Assembly (NCBI RefSeq): GCF_036248255.1
Contig: NZ_CP109178.1
Span: 8,313,001-8,377,000, forward strand
Length of the DNA stretch: 64,000 nt
Direction of reading: 5' to 3'
Source: Streptomyces sp. NBC_01717
GTDB lineage: Bacteria; Actinomycetota; Actinomycetes; Streptomycetales; Streptomycetaceae
Positions 16,291-24,751 of the stretch are shown here, in pieces (the first letter of the stretch is position 1; every line of letters starts with the position of its first letter). A program made the position numbers and the translations under genes. Below the pieces are notes generated by a model. The model ran no database searches. It was not told where the DNA came from and saw nothing but the letters and a program-made list of their open reading frames with translations.

Positions 16291-16848
16291 TCAGCTGTCG
16301 TCCGACAGGGCCGCGTGGGCGGCGTGGAGGATTTCGTCGGACAGCGGGGAGCCGTTGGTGGCGCGGGCCAGCAGGAGAGCGCCGACCAGGGTGGCCAGGC
16401 GGGCCAGGCCGTCTTCGTCGTCGGTGGCGAGCCACTGGGCGAAGTCGCGTACTCCCTCGATGTAGACGTCGTGGGCGGCGTCACCCGCGTCCCGGGCCAT
16501 GTCGGCGGCGAGCGCGGCGGTGGGACAGCCGTCGCCTGCGTTGTCGCGGTGCCGGGTTGACAGGTAGTGGTCGATCAGGCCCTGACGGGCGGCGTCACGT
16601 CGCCCGTCGTGCGCGTCGAGCTCCGCCGCGCGGCGTGCCTCCAGCTGGGCGAAGGCGTGCACGGTGGCCTCGCCGACCAGGGCGTCCTTGGAGGCGAACT
16701 GCTTGTAGAAGCCGCCCTGGGTCATCCCGGCCGACTTCATCAGGTCCACGACGCTGACGCCGGTGCCCTGCTCCCGGAACAGCCTGGAGGCGTTGGCGAC
16801 CACGCGCTTCCGGTTCTCCTGCGCCTGTGCCTGTGACACGCGGCCCAT
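16291..16848 (-). CDS. TetR family transcriptional regulator
   Basis: A 185-residue repressor. The N-terminal helix-turn-helix is 'RLFREQGTGVSVVDLMKSAGMTQGGFYKQFASKDALVGEA', where GGFYKQF.SK is the recognition helix signature. The C-terminal ligand domain contains 'GDGCPTAALAADMAR', common in the subgroup that controls neighbouring short-chain dehydrogenases. It is divergent from an SDR remnant and a membrane protein, and the shared upstream region holds TAGATT-type inverted repeats that are probably its own operators. Ligand unknown. Confidence 0.92.
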   Translation of the reverse strand: MGRVSQAQAQENRKRVVANASRLFREQGTGVSVVDLMKSAGMTQGGFYKQFASKDALVGEATVHAFAQLEARRAAELDAHDGRRDAARQGLIDHYLSTRHRDNAGDGCPTAALAADMARDAGDAAHDVYIEGVRDFAQWLATDDEDGLARLATLVGALLLARATNGSPLSDEILHAAHAALSDDS

Positions 16849-16879
16849 CGGGCCACCTCCTCCGCATGGATGTCGGTTG

Positions 16880-16921
16880 CAATCTACCGTACGACCCTGT
16901 TTAGATTGTCAGTGAAATCTA
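16880..16921. promoter_or_regulatory. Inverted repeats, probable TetR operators
   Basis: Two overlapping inverted repeats share the same half-site. CAATCTA (16880-16886) pairs with TAGATTG (16902-16908), and TAGATT (16902-16907) pairs with AATCTA (16916-16921) across eight bases. The second has the ~20-base size usual for TetR dimers. The block lies 32-73 bases upstream of the TetR start and just before the SDR remnant, so one regulator could control both directions. Confidence 0.6.
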
Positions 16922-16975
16922 TTTGGTTCGCTGCGCTCACGAAGGGTGGCCGTCGCGGCCGGCACAGGGAGAAAC

Positions 16976-17287
16976 ATGGGACCGAAGGACTCCGTCACCG
17001 GCGGCCGCCCGCCCGGGTACGGGGCCCGTTCCGCGGCCAAGGCCGCCTCCTGGGCGCTGACCGGCTCGGTCGGCCAGGAGCTCGATCCGCGCGGCATCGC
17101 CGTAGCCACCCTGCGCGCCGGCCTCATGAACATGGCCGGCCACGTCGCCGCCGACCAGAGGACCGACCCGGCCTCGAAGGCCACGCAGGCCCTGGACGGT
17201 CTGCAGTGCGGACTCCCCGAGTTCGTCGCCGACGACGTCAGCCGCCAGGTCGAGCAGAGCCTGGCCACGAAGCCGGCCGCCGCCTGA
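16976..17287 (+). pseudogene. Internally deleted short-chain dehydrogenase (SDR) remnant
   Basis: The 103-residue frame begins with what looks like an SDR N-terminus (MGPKDSVTGG, compare the usual K.SVALVTG) and jumps straight into the SDR C-terminal third: 'SAAKAASWALTGSVGQELDPRGIAVATLRAGLMN' and 'GLPEFVADDVSRQVEQSLA'. The TGxxxGIG cofactor loop and about 130 residues of the core are missing, and the catalytic Tyr before SAAK is Arg. GGGAGAAAC directly before ATG 16976 shows the original translation start is kept. It should be inactive as an oxidoreductase. The intact ancestor was probably the target of the divergent TetR. Confidence 0.68.
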
Positions 17288-17341
17288 CACACCACCGCCC
17301 CCGCGGCCCCATCAACTTTCAGAACACCGGAGTTACCTCAC

Positions 17342-18403
17342 ATGACACCCACCGTCGGTCCCGCCTCCGTCCGCAGCGAGGGAGCGACCGCATCGCCCGG
17401 CGCCGTACCCGGCGAGGCGTCCGTGCCGCGTCACCCGGGCCCGAGCAACCGGCCGCCGCTGCGCACGCTGCTGCAGCCCGCGGTGATCGCCCTGGTCCTC
17501 GTCTCGGCCTTCATCAGTTGTTACGTCGGGCTGCAACGCGACCCGAAGCCGCATCAGCTGCCGGTGGCGGTCGTGGGTAGCACCCTCGCGCACAAGATGG
17601 AGCTGTCGCTCGGTGACAGCGTCGACGTGCGCCCCACGGTGAGCGCGGCCGCAGCCCGCCAGGCCGTGGAACAGCACGACGTGGTGGCTGCGCTGAGCTC
17701 AGGCGGCGCCGGACAGCTGAACCTGGAGGTGGCCGGGGCGAACGGCCTGTCCACCACGGGCGCGGTCAAGAGCGTGGTGTCCGCGTACGCCGCGGGATCC
17801 GGCCAGCAGGTCACGACGACCGACGTGGTGCCGCTCGCTCCCTTCGACGGGCGGGGTCTCGCCGGGTTCTATGTGTCCTTCGGCGTCACCCTCGCCGGAT
17901 TCGTCCTGGCCCAGAACGCGCTGGGCATGGCGAACGTGCTCCACCTGCGGCACCGGTTCTGGCTGATCACGGGCGTCTCGGTGGCGACCGGCATCGTTGC
18001 CGCGATCATCGCGGGCCCTGTCCTGAACGCGGTCCCTGCCCCGTTCCTCCCGCTGGCGGCCACACTGGCGCTGCTGGCGGCCGCGGCAGCGTTCACCACG
18101 AAGCTGCTGGGCACCTACCTCGGTCCCATCGGCGTCCCGGTGGCGACATTGCTTCTGCTCACGGTCGGCAACTCCACCAGCGGCGCCACCATCAGCTCCG
18201 ACCTGCTGCCGGCCGCCGCCCGTGCCGTCTCCGCCCTGTTGCCGCCCGGCGCGGCGGTACGGGCGGTGAGTGACCTGAGTTACTTCGACGGTGCCCACGC
18301 GGGAGTGCCACTGCTCACCCTCGCCCTCTGGGCGGTGCTGTCGGCCGTGCTCGTGGGCATCAAGTCCCGTCTGCGCTCCACCCGTCGCACGGCGCACGCC
18401 TGA
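17342..18403 (+). CDS. DUF3533/YhgE-Pip-like membrane protein
   Basis: A 353-residue membrane protein. One helix lies near residues 45-65 (VIALVLVSAFISCYVGLQ), followed by an extracellular domain (about 70-175) and a cluster of five or six helices from residue 180 to 345. This 1 + 5/6 topology and the 'ALSSGGAGQLNLEVAGANGLSTTGAVKSVVSAYA' segment fit DUF3533/YhgE-like ABC-2-type permeases, which are often next to TetR genes. It probably exports a toxic or lipid compound, but there is no ATPase in the neighbourhood. It starts 54 bases after the SDR remnant and is likely in the same TetR-controlled unit. Confidence 0.75.
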   Translation: MTPTVGPASVRSEGATASPGAVPGEASVPRHPGPSNRPPLRTLLQPAVIALVLVSAFISCYVGLQRDPKPHQLPVAVVGSTLAHKMELSLGDSVDVRPTVSAAAARQAVEQHDVVAALSSGGAGQLNLEVAGANGLSTTGAVKSVVSAYAAGSGQQVTTTDVVPLAPFDGRGLAGFYVSFGVTLAGFVLAQNALGMANVLHLRHRFWLITGVSVATGIVAAIIAGPVLNAVPAPFLPLAATLALLAAAAAFTTKLLGTYLGPIGVPVATLLLLTVGNSTSGATISSDLLPAAARAVSALLPPGAAVRAVSDLSYFDGAHAGVPLLTLALWAVLSAVLVGIKSRLRSTRRTAHA

Positions 18404-18482
18404 CCCTGCCGAATCCCTGCTTCCTCCGCGCGATGGCCGCCCGGAGGAAGCTGCCACCGTACGACGGGTGCCACTCGGACCC

Positions 18483-18648
18483 AAGGGCTGTCCCGTCGTC
18501 CCCGGCGGGCGCACGACGACAGCTCTACGGCACCTCGTCGTGTAGTCGGAACGCCCGAATGCGCCCGGTATGAGGATGCCCCTCCGCCTTGCGATGCACC
18601 GCATCTGACGCCGCGCGCTGATCCACCAGGGATGACGGGACAGCCCTT
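18483..18648. mobile_element. MITE-like element with 20-bp terminal inverted repeats
   Basis: The ends AAGGGCTGTCCCGTCGTCCC (18483-18502) and, on the other strand at 18629-18648, the same sequence with one change (GTCATCCC) form 20-base terminal repeats around a 126-base core with no gene. The GGGCTGTCCCGT end resembles those of IS5-type elements common in streptomycetes. No clear target duplication is visible. The right end reaches into the last codon region of the HAD gene, whose TAA stop (18647-18649) overlaps the repeat. Confidence 0.6.
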
Positions 18649-19381
18649 AGGCGGAACCCTTTCGTATCAGGGCAGGAAGTTCGTGAAGAGAAGTGATCTC
18701 GTGTGACGGGGGACGCAGCAGGGGGTCGCGCACCATGTGCGACCGGTTCAGCCATACCGAGGCACCCAGACCCGCGTTGAGCGCTCCGCCGACGTCGGTC
18801 ACCAGACTGTCGCCCACGTGGCAGACATCGGCGGGCCCGAGCCCCATGCGTTCGAGGGTGATCTCGAAAATCCTCCGGTCGGGCTTGGACACGGCTACCT
18901 CGCCCGAGATCACAGTGAGGTCCAGGAACCTGTCCAGACCCGTCGCCGTGATCTTGTCCCGCTGCGCATCGCCAGGACCGTTGGTGACAAGCCCCAGCCG
19001 GTACGAGTCGCTGCGAAGCGCACTCAGTGTGTTCGCCACGTCGGCGAACAGGACGTAGCGCCGACAACGCTGCCGCCTGTATTCGTCGGTCGCAGGACCG
19101 GCGAATTCGGCGTGCCCGCACTCGTCGAGTGCCTGCCGCCAGCACTCTCTCCAGATGGAATCGGCATCCGGTATCCGGCCGGGCGGGTGCTGCGCACCGT
19201 CCCCGCCCGCGCGCATGTGGTCGAGATAGCGGCGTGTGTATGCGCTGTGGAGTGAGTCGGCATCGAGGTCGGGGGCCGACCGGACCAGGGCGTCGCACAC
19301 GGCCCGCACAGTCGCCTTCCAGGCGGGCATGCCGTAGTCGAGCAACGTTGCGTCGAGGTCTAGCAGTACCGCCTGGATCAT
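18647..19381 (-). CDS. HAD superfamily hydrolase
   Basis: A 244-residue haloacid-dehalogenase-type phosphatase. Motif I is 'VLLDLDATLLDYG' (nucleophile Asp in DLDAT), motif II the Thr of 'LGLVTNGP', motif III the Lys in 'VAVSKPDRRIFE', and motif IV 'CHVGDSLVTDVGGA'. A helical C1 cap lies between residues 15 and 100. It probably dephosphorylates a small metabolite. The last residues and TAA stop abut the MITE-like element at 18483-18648, so the original C-terminus may have been changed. ATG 19381. Confidence 0.9.
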   Translation of the reverse strand: MIQAVLLDLDATLLDYGMPAWKATVRAVCDALVRSAPDLDADSLHSAYTRRYLDHMRAGGDGAQHPPGRIPDADSIWRECWRQALDECGHAEFAGPATDEYRRQRCRRYVLFADVANTLSALRSDSYRLGLVTNGPGDAQRDKITATGLDRFLDLTVISGEVAVSKPDRRIFEITLERMGLGPADVCHVGDSLVTDVGGALNAGLGASVWLNRSHMVRDPLLRPPSHEITSLHELPALIRKGSA

Positions 19382-19446
19382 GCGGAGAGCATACGCACCG
19401 ACCGCGTCATGAGAAGCCTGTACTGCGACGGCAGTTGAAGGATCTG

Positions 19447-19887
19447 TTACGCCTGAGCAGTCGCATACACGCAGCTCACGAATTCAGCGATCTGTTCGTC
19501 GCTCAGGTTCTTCGCGAGATCGGCCTCCGTGATCATGCCGACCAGGCGGTGGCCGCCCTTCACGTCGATCACCGGCAGTCGCTTGATCTGATGTTGCTCC
19601 ATGGTCGTCAGGACATCGGCGGCGTCCGCTTCGGCATCGATCCAGTGGATCTTGGCGTTGAGGGATCCGGCCTGCACGGTTGCGGGGTCGATGCCCTCGG
19701 CGCAGCACTTGACGACGATGTCCCGGTCGGTGATCAAGCCGGTGAGCCTGTTGTTGTCGCCGCAGATGGGAAGGCAACCGACGCCCAGATCGCGCATCGT
19801 CTTCGCCACATCGAGCAGCGACTCGTGTGCACCGACGCACTGCACGCCACCGGTCATGATGTCTCGGGCCAGCAGCTTCTCGGACAT
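19447..19887 (-). CDS. CBS-domain pair protein
   Basis: A 146-residue protein made of two CBS domains and little else: CBS1 'ARDIMTGGVQCVGAHESLLDVAKTMRDLGVGCLPICGDNNRLTGLITDRDIV' and CBS2 from about residue 77 ('IHWIDAEADAADVLTTMEQHQIKRLPVIDVKGGHRLVGMITEADLAKNL'). Such stand-alone pairs bind adenosine nucleotides and serve as stress or energy sensors. A GGGAGG site lies six bases before ATG 19887. Neighbours (monooxygenase-fold protein, DUF1684) do not suggest a partner. Confidence 0.92.
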   Translation of the reverse strand: MSEKLLARDIMTGGVQCVGAHESLLDVAKTMRDLGVGCLPICGDNNRLTGLITDRDIVVKCCAEGIDPATVQAGSLNAKIHWIDAEADAADVLTTMEQHQIKRLPVIDVKGGHRLVGMITEADLAKNLSDEQIAEFVSCVYATAQA

Positions 19888-20071
19888 GATGTCCTCCCGT
19901 CCTCGACCGGCGTGTTTCCCTGTCTTCGATCACAACACGAATGGCTCAACCCCGCTTGCCGGCTGCGTCGGCGAGGTAGAGGATCCCGAGTCGCCCGCGA
20001 TCGGGCCAGGGCAGGGCGCCTGCGATGTCGGTCCGGCGACTCTGCGTCGCCATCAGCGCCTGGTGTGCTGA

Positions 20072-20374
20072 CTACGACGGCTCCACATGACCGAAGCCCA
20101 CCTCGAAATGCTCGACCGAGGCAACGCGCTGGCCTTCCCTGTGGGCGATCTCCTCGCGGAGCCGGGCGGCACTGTCCTCGCTGGCCTGCATGGCCTCCTC
20201 GTCCTCCCACAGAGTCAGCGAGGCAGCCTTCCCGGAGGCCCGGTCGACGAGGTAGAACACGCCCCGGAAGCCCGAAGCCTCCTGGATCTGCTGGAGAGTC
20301 GCTTCCCAGTTCGCGGTCAGGTCTCCCTCTGCCGGAACCGGTGAACCCTGATAGGTGCTCAGCCTCGCGAACAT
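20072..20374 (-). CDS. Antibiotic biosynthesis monooxygenase-fold (dimeric alpha/beta barrel) protein
   Basis: A 100-residue protein with the ABM-type ferredoxin-like fold: 'FARLSTYQGSPVPAEGDLTANWEATLQQIQEASGFRGVFYLVDRASGKAASLTLWEDEEAMQASEDSAARLREEIAHREG'. The 'GF.G.....D...GK..SLTLWEDEEAM..SE' pattern is the usual signature. Such proteins are small cytoplasmic dimers, some heme-degrading, most uncharacterised. AAAGGGG precedes ATG 20374 and rejects a longer upstream frame. Activity cannot be assigned. Confidence 0.82.
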   Translation of the reverse strand: MFARLSTYQGSPVPAEGDLTANWEATLQQIQEASGFRGVFYLVDRASGKAASLTLWEDEEAMQASEDSAARLREEIAHREGQRVASVEHFEVGFGHVEPS

Positions 20375-20560
20375 GGCTGCCACCCCTTTCCTGGCCGGCT
20401 GCCGGTCGGGCGGACAGGCAGCTTCAGGACCAGCGTGCTCCGGCGCACCGCGTGTCGCATGCCGAGCAACTCGGGATGCTCCCGCCAGGGCCGGCACAGC
20501 GCGCATTCTGGGCTCTGACCTGCCCGAACAGGCAGATGCATCTCGGCCAGTGGCCCGAAT

Positions 20561-20624
20561 TTGACATTAGCTTGCCTTATGAAAGATAAAGAAGGTCCTT
20601 TGGGCTGAACTTCACGCAGCGTGA
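20561..20624 (+). promoter_or_regulatory. Promoter with iron-box-like spacer upstream of the DUF1684/peptide ABC genes
   Basis: A perfect -35 hexamer TTGACA (20561-20566) is followed after 18 bases by GATAAA (20585-20590). The spacer holds TTAGCTTGCCTTA (20567-20579), which resembles a DtxR/IdeR-type iron box with a one-base gap. Downstream lies TCACG-CAG-CGTGA (20612-20624), a small palindrome. The AT-rich block stands out from the surroundings. Confidence 0.45.
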
Positions 20625-20660
20625 TATTCGACGTGTGACAGCCGACGATCGTCTACGCGA

Positions 20661-21398
20661 ATGAGTAAAGCCGTGTCCCACGCCGACGTCCCGGACCAGC
20701 CGACCGACCCCGCCGCGGACTGGGAGGCATGGCGCGCCGAACGGCGGCGCTCTGTCACTTCGCCCTCCGGGAACCTCGCGCTCGTGGAGACCCGCTGGGC
20801 CCCGGCAGGTGAGCGCCCCGACCTCGACGCTGCCCGTGCCGGACAGCCGGAGAGCGTGACTGTCACCACGGTCCAGCGCACCGACCTCGTCACCGGCGAG
20901 CCGGAGCACGGTCTGCGCTTCTGGGACGCGCAGTCGCCCGCGATCCAGAACTTCGATCGCACCGATGTCTTCGCGTACGACCCTGCCTGGGTGCTGGAGG
21001 CCTCGTACACCCCGGTGCCGGGCGCCCGGCGGGTCGGTTTCGAGCACATCCGCGACAACGGCGGTACCCGTGACCTCGCCGTGCCGGGTGACATCTCACT
21101 CACCCTGGACGGACAGGAGTACGTGCTGAGCGCATTCGACGACGACGGCACTCTGCTTCTCGTCTTCGGTGACCCCACCAACGGCGACATCACCTACGGC
21201 GCCGGGCGCTTCCTCTTCGTCACCCACACCGGCGAGGGCCGTGTCCTCCTCGACTTCAACCGCGCCTTCGTGCCGCCGTGCGGATTCTCCGACCAGTACA
21301 ACTGTCCGATGCCGCCGCGGCAGAACCGTTTCCACCTGCCCGTCGAGGCCGGCGAGAAGCGCCCCGTCTTCCGCGACGGCTTCCCCGCGCAGCACTGA
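20661..21398 (+). CDS. DUF1684 domain protein
   Basis: A 245-residue cytoplasmic protein of the DUF1684 family. Recognisable segments are 'DWEAWRAERRRSVTSPSGNLALVETRW', 'DGQEYVLSAFDDDGTLLLVFGDPTNGDITYGAGRFLFV', and the C-terminal 'VLLDFNRAFVPPCGFSDQYNCPMPPRQNRFHLPVEAGEK' with its conserved Cys/Pro block. The biochemical role of the family is not established. It lies 46 bases before the peptide-type ABC importer in the same direction and behind one clear promoter, so it is probably the first gene of that operon. Confidence 0.88.
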   Translation: MSKAVSHADVPDQPTDPAADWEAWRAERRRSVTSPSGNLALVETRWAPAGERPDLDAARAGQPESVTVTTVQRTDLVTGEPEHGLRFWDAQSPAIQNFDRTDVFAYDPAWVLEASYTPVPGARRVGFEHIRDNGGTRDLAVPGDISLTLDGQEYVLSAFDDDGTLLLVFGDPTNGDITYGAGRFLFVTHTGEGRVLLDFNRAFVPPCGFSDQYNCPMPPRQNRFHLPVEAGEKRPVFRDGFPAQH

Positions 21399-21444
21399 TC
21401 AACCCCCGCACTCCCGCCTCGCAGCACGAAAGCGCGTACTCCTC

Positions 21445-22962
21445 ATGAGCATCAAGAAGACCTCTCTGTACGGCGGCGCCACCGCCGCTGCCCTCGCTCT
21501 GACCCTCACCGCCTGCGGCGGGGGCTCCAACGGGGGCGGCGCCGCCGGAGGGGCGTACGACAAGAACGCCACGGTCAACATCGGTTCGCTCTACGAGCCG
21601 CAGAATCTCGACAACACCGCGGGCGGCGGCCAGGGCGTCACCGAGGCGCTCAACGGCAACGTGTACGAGGGGCTGTTCAAGCTCACCGACGACGGCAAGG
21701 TCGAGAACCTGCTCGCCCAGGACTACAAGCTCAGCGGCGACGGACTGACGTACACCTTCACCCTGCGCGACGGTGTGAAGTTCCACAGCGGCAAGAAGCT
21801 CACCAGCCAGGACGTCAAGTACAGCCTGGAGAAGGTGATAGCCAAGGACTCGCAGTCCGCGCGCAAGAGCAATCTCGAGGTCATCAAGTCCGTCGGGACA
21901 CCGGACGCACGCACGGTGAAGGTCCAGCTGTCGAAGAAGTCGATCTCGTTCGTCTACAACCTCTCCTACGTGTGGATCATCAACTCCGACGCGAAGAGCC
22001 TCAAGACGAGCGAGGACGGCACCGGCCCGTACCGGCTGAACAAGTGGACCCGCGGTTCCGCACTCGGCCTCGACCGGTTCACCGGGTACTGGGGTGACGC
22101 GGCCAAGAACAAGCAGGTCGTCTTCCACTACTACAAGGACGCGACCGCTCTCAACAACGCGCTCCTGACCAACGCCGTGGACGTCGTCACGAGCGAGCAG
22201 TCGCCCGACGCCCTCGACCAGTTCAAGAGCAACCAGAACTACAAGGTCAACGACGGCAACTCGACGACCAAGCTGCTGCTCGCCTTCAACGACAAGGCCA
22301 AGCCCTTCACGGACGTCAAGGTCCGCCAGGCCGTCTCCTCCGCCATCGACGACAAGAAGCTGCTGGAGTCGGTCTGGGGCGGCTACGGCAAGCTCATCGG
22401 CTCCATGGTGCCGCCCACCGACCCGTGGTACGAGGACCTCACCAAGGTCAACGCCTACGACACCGCCCGAGCCAAGAAGCTGCTCACCGAGGCCGGATAC
22501 AAGGACGGCTTCACCTTCACCCTCGACACCCCGAACTACGACCCGCACCCGACGGCGGCGACGTTCATCAAGTCGGAGCTCGCCAAGGTCGGCATCACCG
22601 TCAAGATCAACACGATCACGCCGGACGAGTGGTACACGAAGGTCTACAAGAACCACGACTTCACGGCCACGCTCCAGGAACACGTCAACGACCGCGACCT
22701 GGTCTGGTACGGCAACCCCGACTTCTACTGGGGCTACGACAACAAGCAGGTCACGAAGTGGGTCGAAGAGGCCGAGCAGGCTTCCGGCACGGCTGAGCAG
22801 ACCGAACTGCTGAAGAAGGTCAACCGCCGGACCGCGGAGGACGCGGCCAGCGACTGGCTGTACCTGTACCCGCAGATCGTCGTGGCCGGCAGCAAGCTGT
22901 CCGGATACCCGGTCAACGGCCTCAACTCGCAGTTCTTCGCGTACGACATCGAGAAGGGCTGA
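21445..22962 (+). CDS. Opp/Dpp-type ABC transporter substrate-binding lipoprotein
   Basis: A 505-residue extracellular solute-binding protein of family 5. The lipoprotein signal ends with LTLTACGGG (Cys at about residue 22). Family-5 landmarks are 'NIGSLYEPQNLDNTAGGGQGVTEALNGNVYEGL', 'LSGDGLTYTFTLRDGVKFHSGKKLTSQDVKYSLEK' and 'VRQAVSSAIDDKKLLESVWGG'. Ligand could be a peptide, nickel chelate, siderophore or other small compound. The ATG at 21445 begins the signal peptide; no strong ribosome site is seen. The TGA overlaps the next ATG by one base. Confidence 0.92.
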   Translation: MSIKKTSLYGGATAAALALTLTACGGGSNGGGAAGGAYDKNATVNIGSLYEPQNLDNTAGGGQGVTEALNGNVYEGLFKLTDDGKVENLLAQDYKLSGDGLTYTFTLRDGVKFHSGKKLTSQDVKYSLEKVIAKDSQSARKSNLEVIKSVGTPDARTVKVQLSKKSISFVYNLSYVWIINSDAKSLKTSEDGTGPYRLNKWTRGSALGLDRFTGYWGDAAKNKQVVFHYYKDATALNNALLTNAVDVVTSEQSPDALDQFKSNQNYKVNDGNSTTKLLLAFNDKAKPFTDVKVRQAVSSAIDDKKLLESVWGGYGKLIGSMVPPTDPWYEDLTKVNAYDTARAKKLLTEAGYKDGFTFTLDTPNYDPHPTAATFIKSELAKVGITVKINTITPDEWYTKVYKNHDFTATLQEHVNDRDLVWYGNPDFYWGYDNKQVTKWVEEAEQASGTAEQTELLKKVNRRTAEDAASDWLYLYPQIVVAGSKLSGYPVNGLNSQFFAYDIEKG

Positions 22963-23927
22963 TGGCGCAGTATCTCCTGCGCCGCCTCGCCTTCCTGCTG
23001 GTGTCGCTGGCGCTCGCGAGCGTGGTCCTGTTCGTGCTGCTGCGGATGCTGCCGGGCGACCCCGCCAACGCGCTCACCTCGGTGGGCGCCAGCCCCGAGC
23101 AGATCGCGGCGGCCCGGCACTCCATCGGCTCCGACAAGCCGCTGCCCGAGCAGTTCGTCCACTGGATCGGGCAGCTGGCAGGCGGTGACCTCGGTACGTC
23201 GTTCGTCAGCTCGCTGCCGGTCGCGCCCGAGGTCGCCTCGCGGCTGAACGTCACGATCCCGCTCACGCTCTCGGCCTTCGTCCTGGCGGTCCTCATCGCC
23301 GTCCCGGTCGGTTTCGTCGCCGCGCACCGGCGCAGGACCTGGTACGGCGCGCTGCTCAGCGGAGTCTCCCAACTGGGCATCGCCGTTCCCGTGTTCTGGC
23401 TCGGAATGATCCTGATAGCCGTCTTCGCGCTGAACGCCGGCTGGCTCCCCGCAGGCGGCTTCCCGCCGGACGGCTGGTCGCAGCCGGCCGAGGCGGTCCG
23501 CTCGCTCGCACTGCCCGTCATCACCATCGCGCTCGTGATGAGCGCGTCACTGATCCGCTACGTCAGGTCGGCCACGCTCGACGTACTGGACAGCGACTAC
23601 CTGCGTACCGCGCGAGCCCTGGGCTCGTCGTTCGGGCGGGCCATGTGGCGGCACGGGCTGCGCAACGCCTCGGTGCCGGTGATCTCGATCCTCGGTATCG
23701 AGCTGGCGTCCACGCTGCTCGGCGCGGTCGTCGTGGAGTCCGTGTACGCGCTTCCCGGCCTCGGCTCGCTGCTGGCGACCGGCATCGCACAGCACGACTA
23801 CCCGGTGATCCAGGGCGTGCTGTTCGTCTCCACGCTCGTGGTCCTGGTCATCGGCTTCGCCGCCGACTTCGTACAGCGGATCATCGATCCTCGGCTCCGC
23901 GGCAGGCTCTCCGGGGGTGTCCGATGA
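22962..23927 (+). CDS. Opp/Dpp-type ABC transporter permease (DppB-like)
   Basis: A 321-residue permease with an N-terminal helix ('RRLAFLLVSLALASVVLFVLLRMLPGDPANAL'), a short extracellular loop and five further helices. The EAA loop reads 'RTARALGSSFGRAMWRHGLRNASVPVISILG'. It forms the channel with the next gene. Start ATG at 22962 overlaps the lipoprotein stop (TGATG), and its end overlaps the next ATG by four bases. Confidence 0.95.
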   Translation: MAQYLLRRLAFLLVSLALASVVLFVLLRMLPGDPANALTSVGASPEQIAAARHSIGSDKPLPEQFVHWIGQLAGGDLGTSFVSSLPVAPEVASRLNVTIPLTLSAFVLAVLIAVPVGFVAAHRRRTWYGALLSGVSQLGIAVPVFWLGMILIAVFALNAGWLPAGGFPPDGWSQPAEAVRSLALPVITIALVMSASLIRYVRSATLDVLDSDYLRTARALGSSFGRAMWRHGLRNASVPVISILGIELASTLLGAVVVESVYALPGLGSLLATGIAQHDYPVIQGVLFVSTLVVLVIGFAADFVQRIIDPRLRGRLSGGVR

Positions 23928-24751
23928 AGCAGTCGACGAAGCGCTCGTACACGCTGACTTTCGGATGCGTGCTGGCCGGCCTGATCGCGCTGCTTGCGCT
24001 GGTCTCGCTCTTCTGGGCCCCGTACGCCGCCGACGACACGTCCGGCGGGCGGCTCACGGGCCCCGGTGCGGGCCATCTGCTGGGCACCGACAAACTCGGC
24101 CGTGATCTGTTCACCCAGCTGATGACCGGCTCCCGGGTCGCCTTCGAAGCGGGCCTGGGTTCGGTCCTCATCGCGGCCGCCGTCGGCGTCACGCTGGGCG
24201 TGCTGGCCGCGTTCGCCCAAGGCTGGCTCGACGACACGCTCTCCGCGTTCCTCGACATCCTGATCGCCTTCCCGACGCTGCTGCTTGCGATGCTCATCGT
24301 CGCCGCGCACTCGGCCACACTGGGGTCCGCCGTGCTGGCGATCGGCCTCGCGCAGAGCGCGGTCGTCGGGCGGCTCGTGCGGGTTCTGGTCAAGCGGGTC
24401 CTGGCACAGGACTACATCACGGCCGCGCGCACGTCCGGCACGTCGTGGCCGCGGATCGTGGCCGGGCATGTGCTGCCCAACATCTGGCCGACGCTCGTGG
24501 TGAACCTGGCCCTCCAGTTCGGACTCGCGGTACTGGCCGAGGCCGGCCTGTCCTACCTGGGCCTGGGGGCGCCGCCGCCCAACGCCTCGTGGGGCCGCAT
24601 GCTCCAGGAGGCTCAGGCCACCTTCACCACGGCCCCGGCCGGCGCATTGGCCCCCGGCATCCTGCTCGTCCTGCTCGTCATCGGTGTGAACCTCATCGCC
24701 GACGGACTGCGCGACACGCTCGACCCGGCGGCCCGACGGAGGAGCGCATGA
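23924..24751 (+). CDS. Opp/Dpp-type ABC transporter permease (DppC-like)
   Basis: A 275-residue permease. The N-terminal helix is followed by '[46 protein letters not shown]', the classic DppC LGTD.LGRD motif, and the EAA loop '[29 protein letters not shown]'. It pairs with the upstream permease. The ATG is fixed by the four-base overlap with the preceding stop; its own stop overlaps the first ATPase start. Confidence 0.95.
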   Translation: MKQSTKRSYTLTFGCVLAGLIALLALVSLFWAPYAADDTSGGRLTGPGAGHLLGTDKLGRDLFTQLMTGSRVAFEAGLGSVLIAAAVGVTLGVLAAFAQGWLDDTLSAFLDILIAFPTLLLAMLIVAAHSATLGSAVLAIGLAQSAVVGRLVRVLVKRVLAQDYITAARTSGTSWPRIVAGHVLPNIWPTLVVNLALQFGLAVLAEAGLSYLGLGAPPPNASWGRMLQEAQATFTTAPAGALAPGILLVLLVIGVNLIADGLRDTLDPAARRRSA

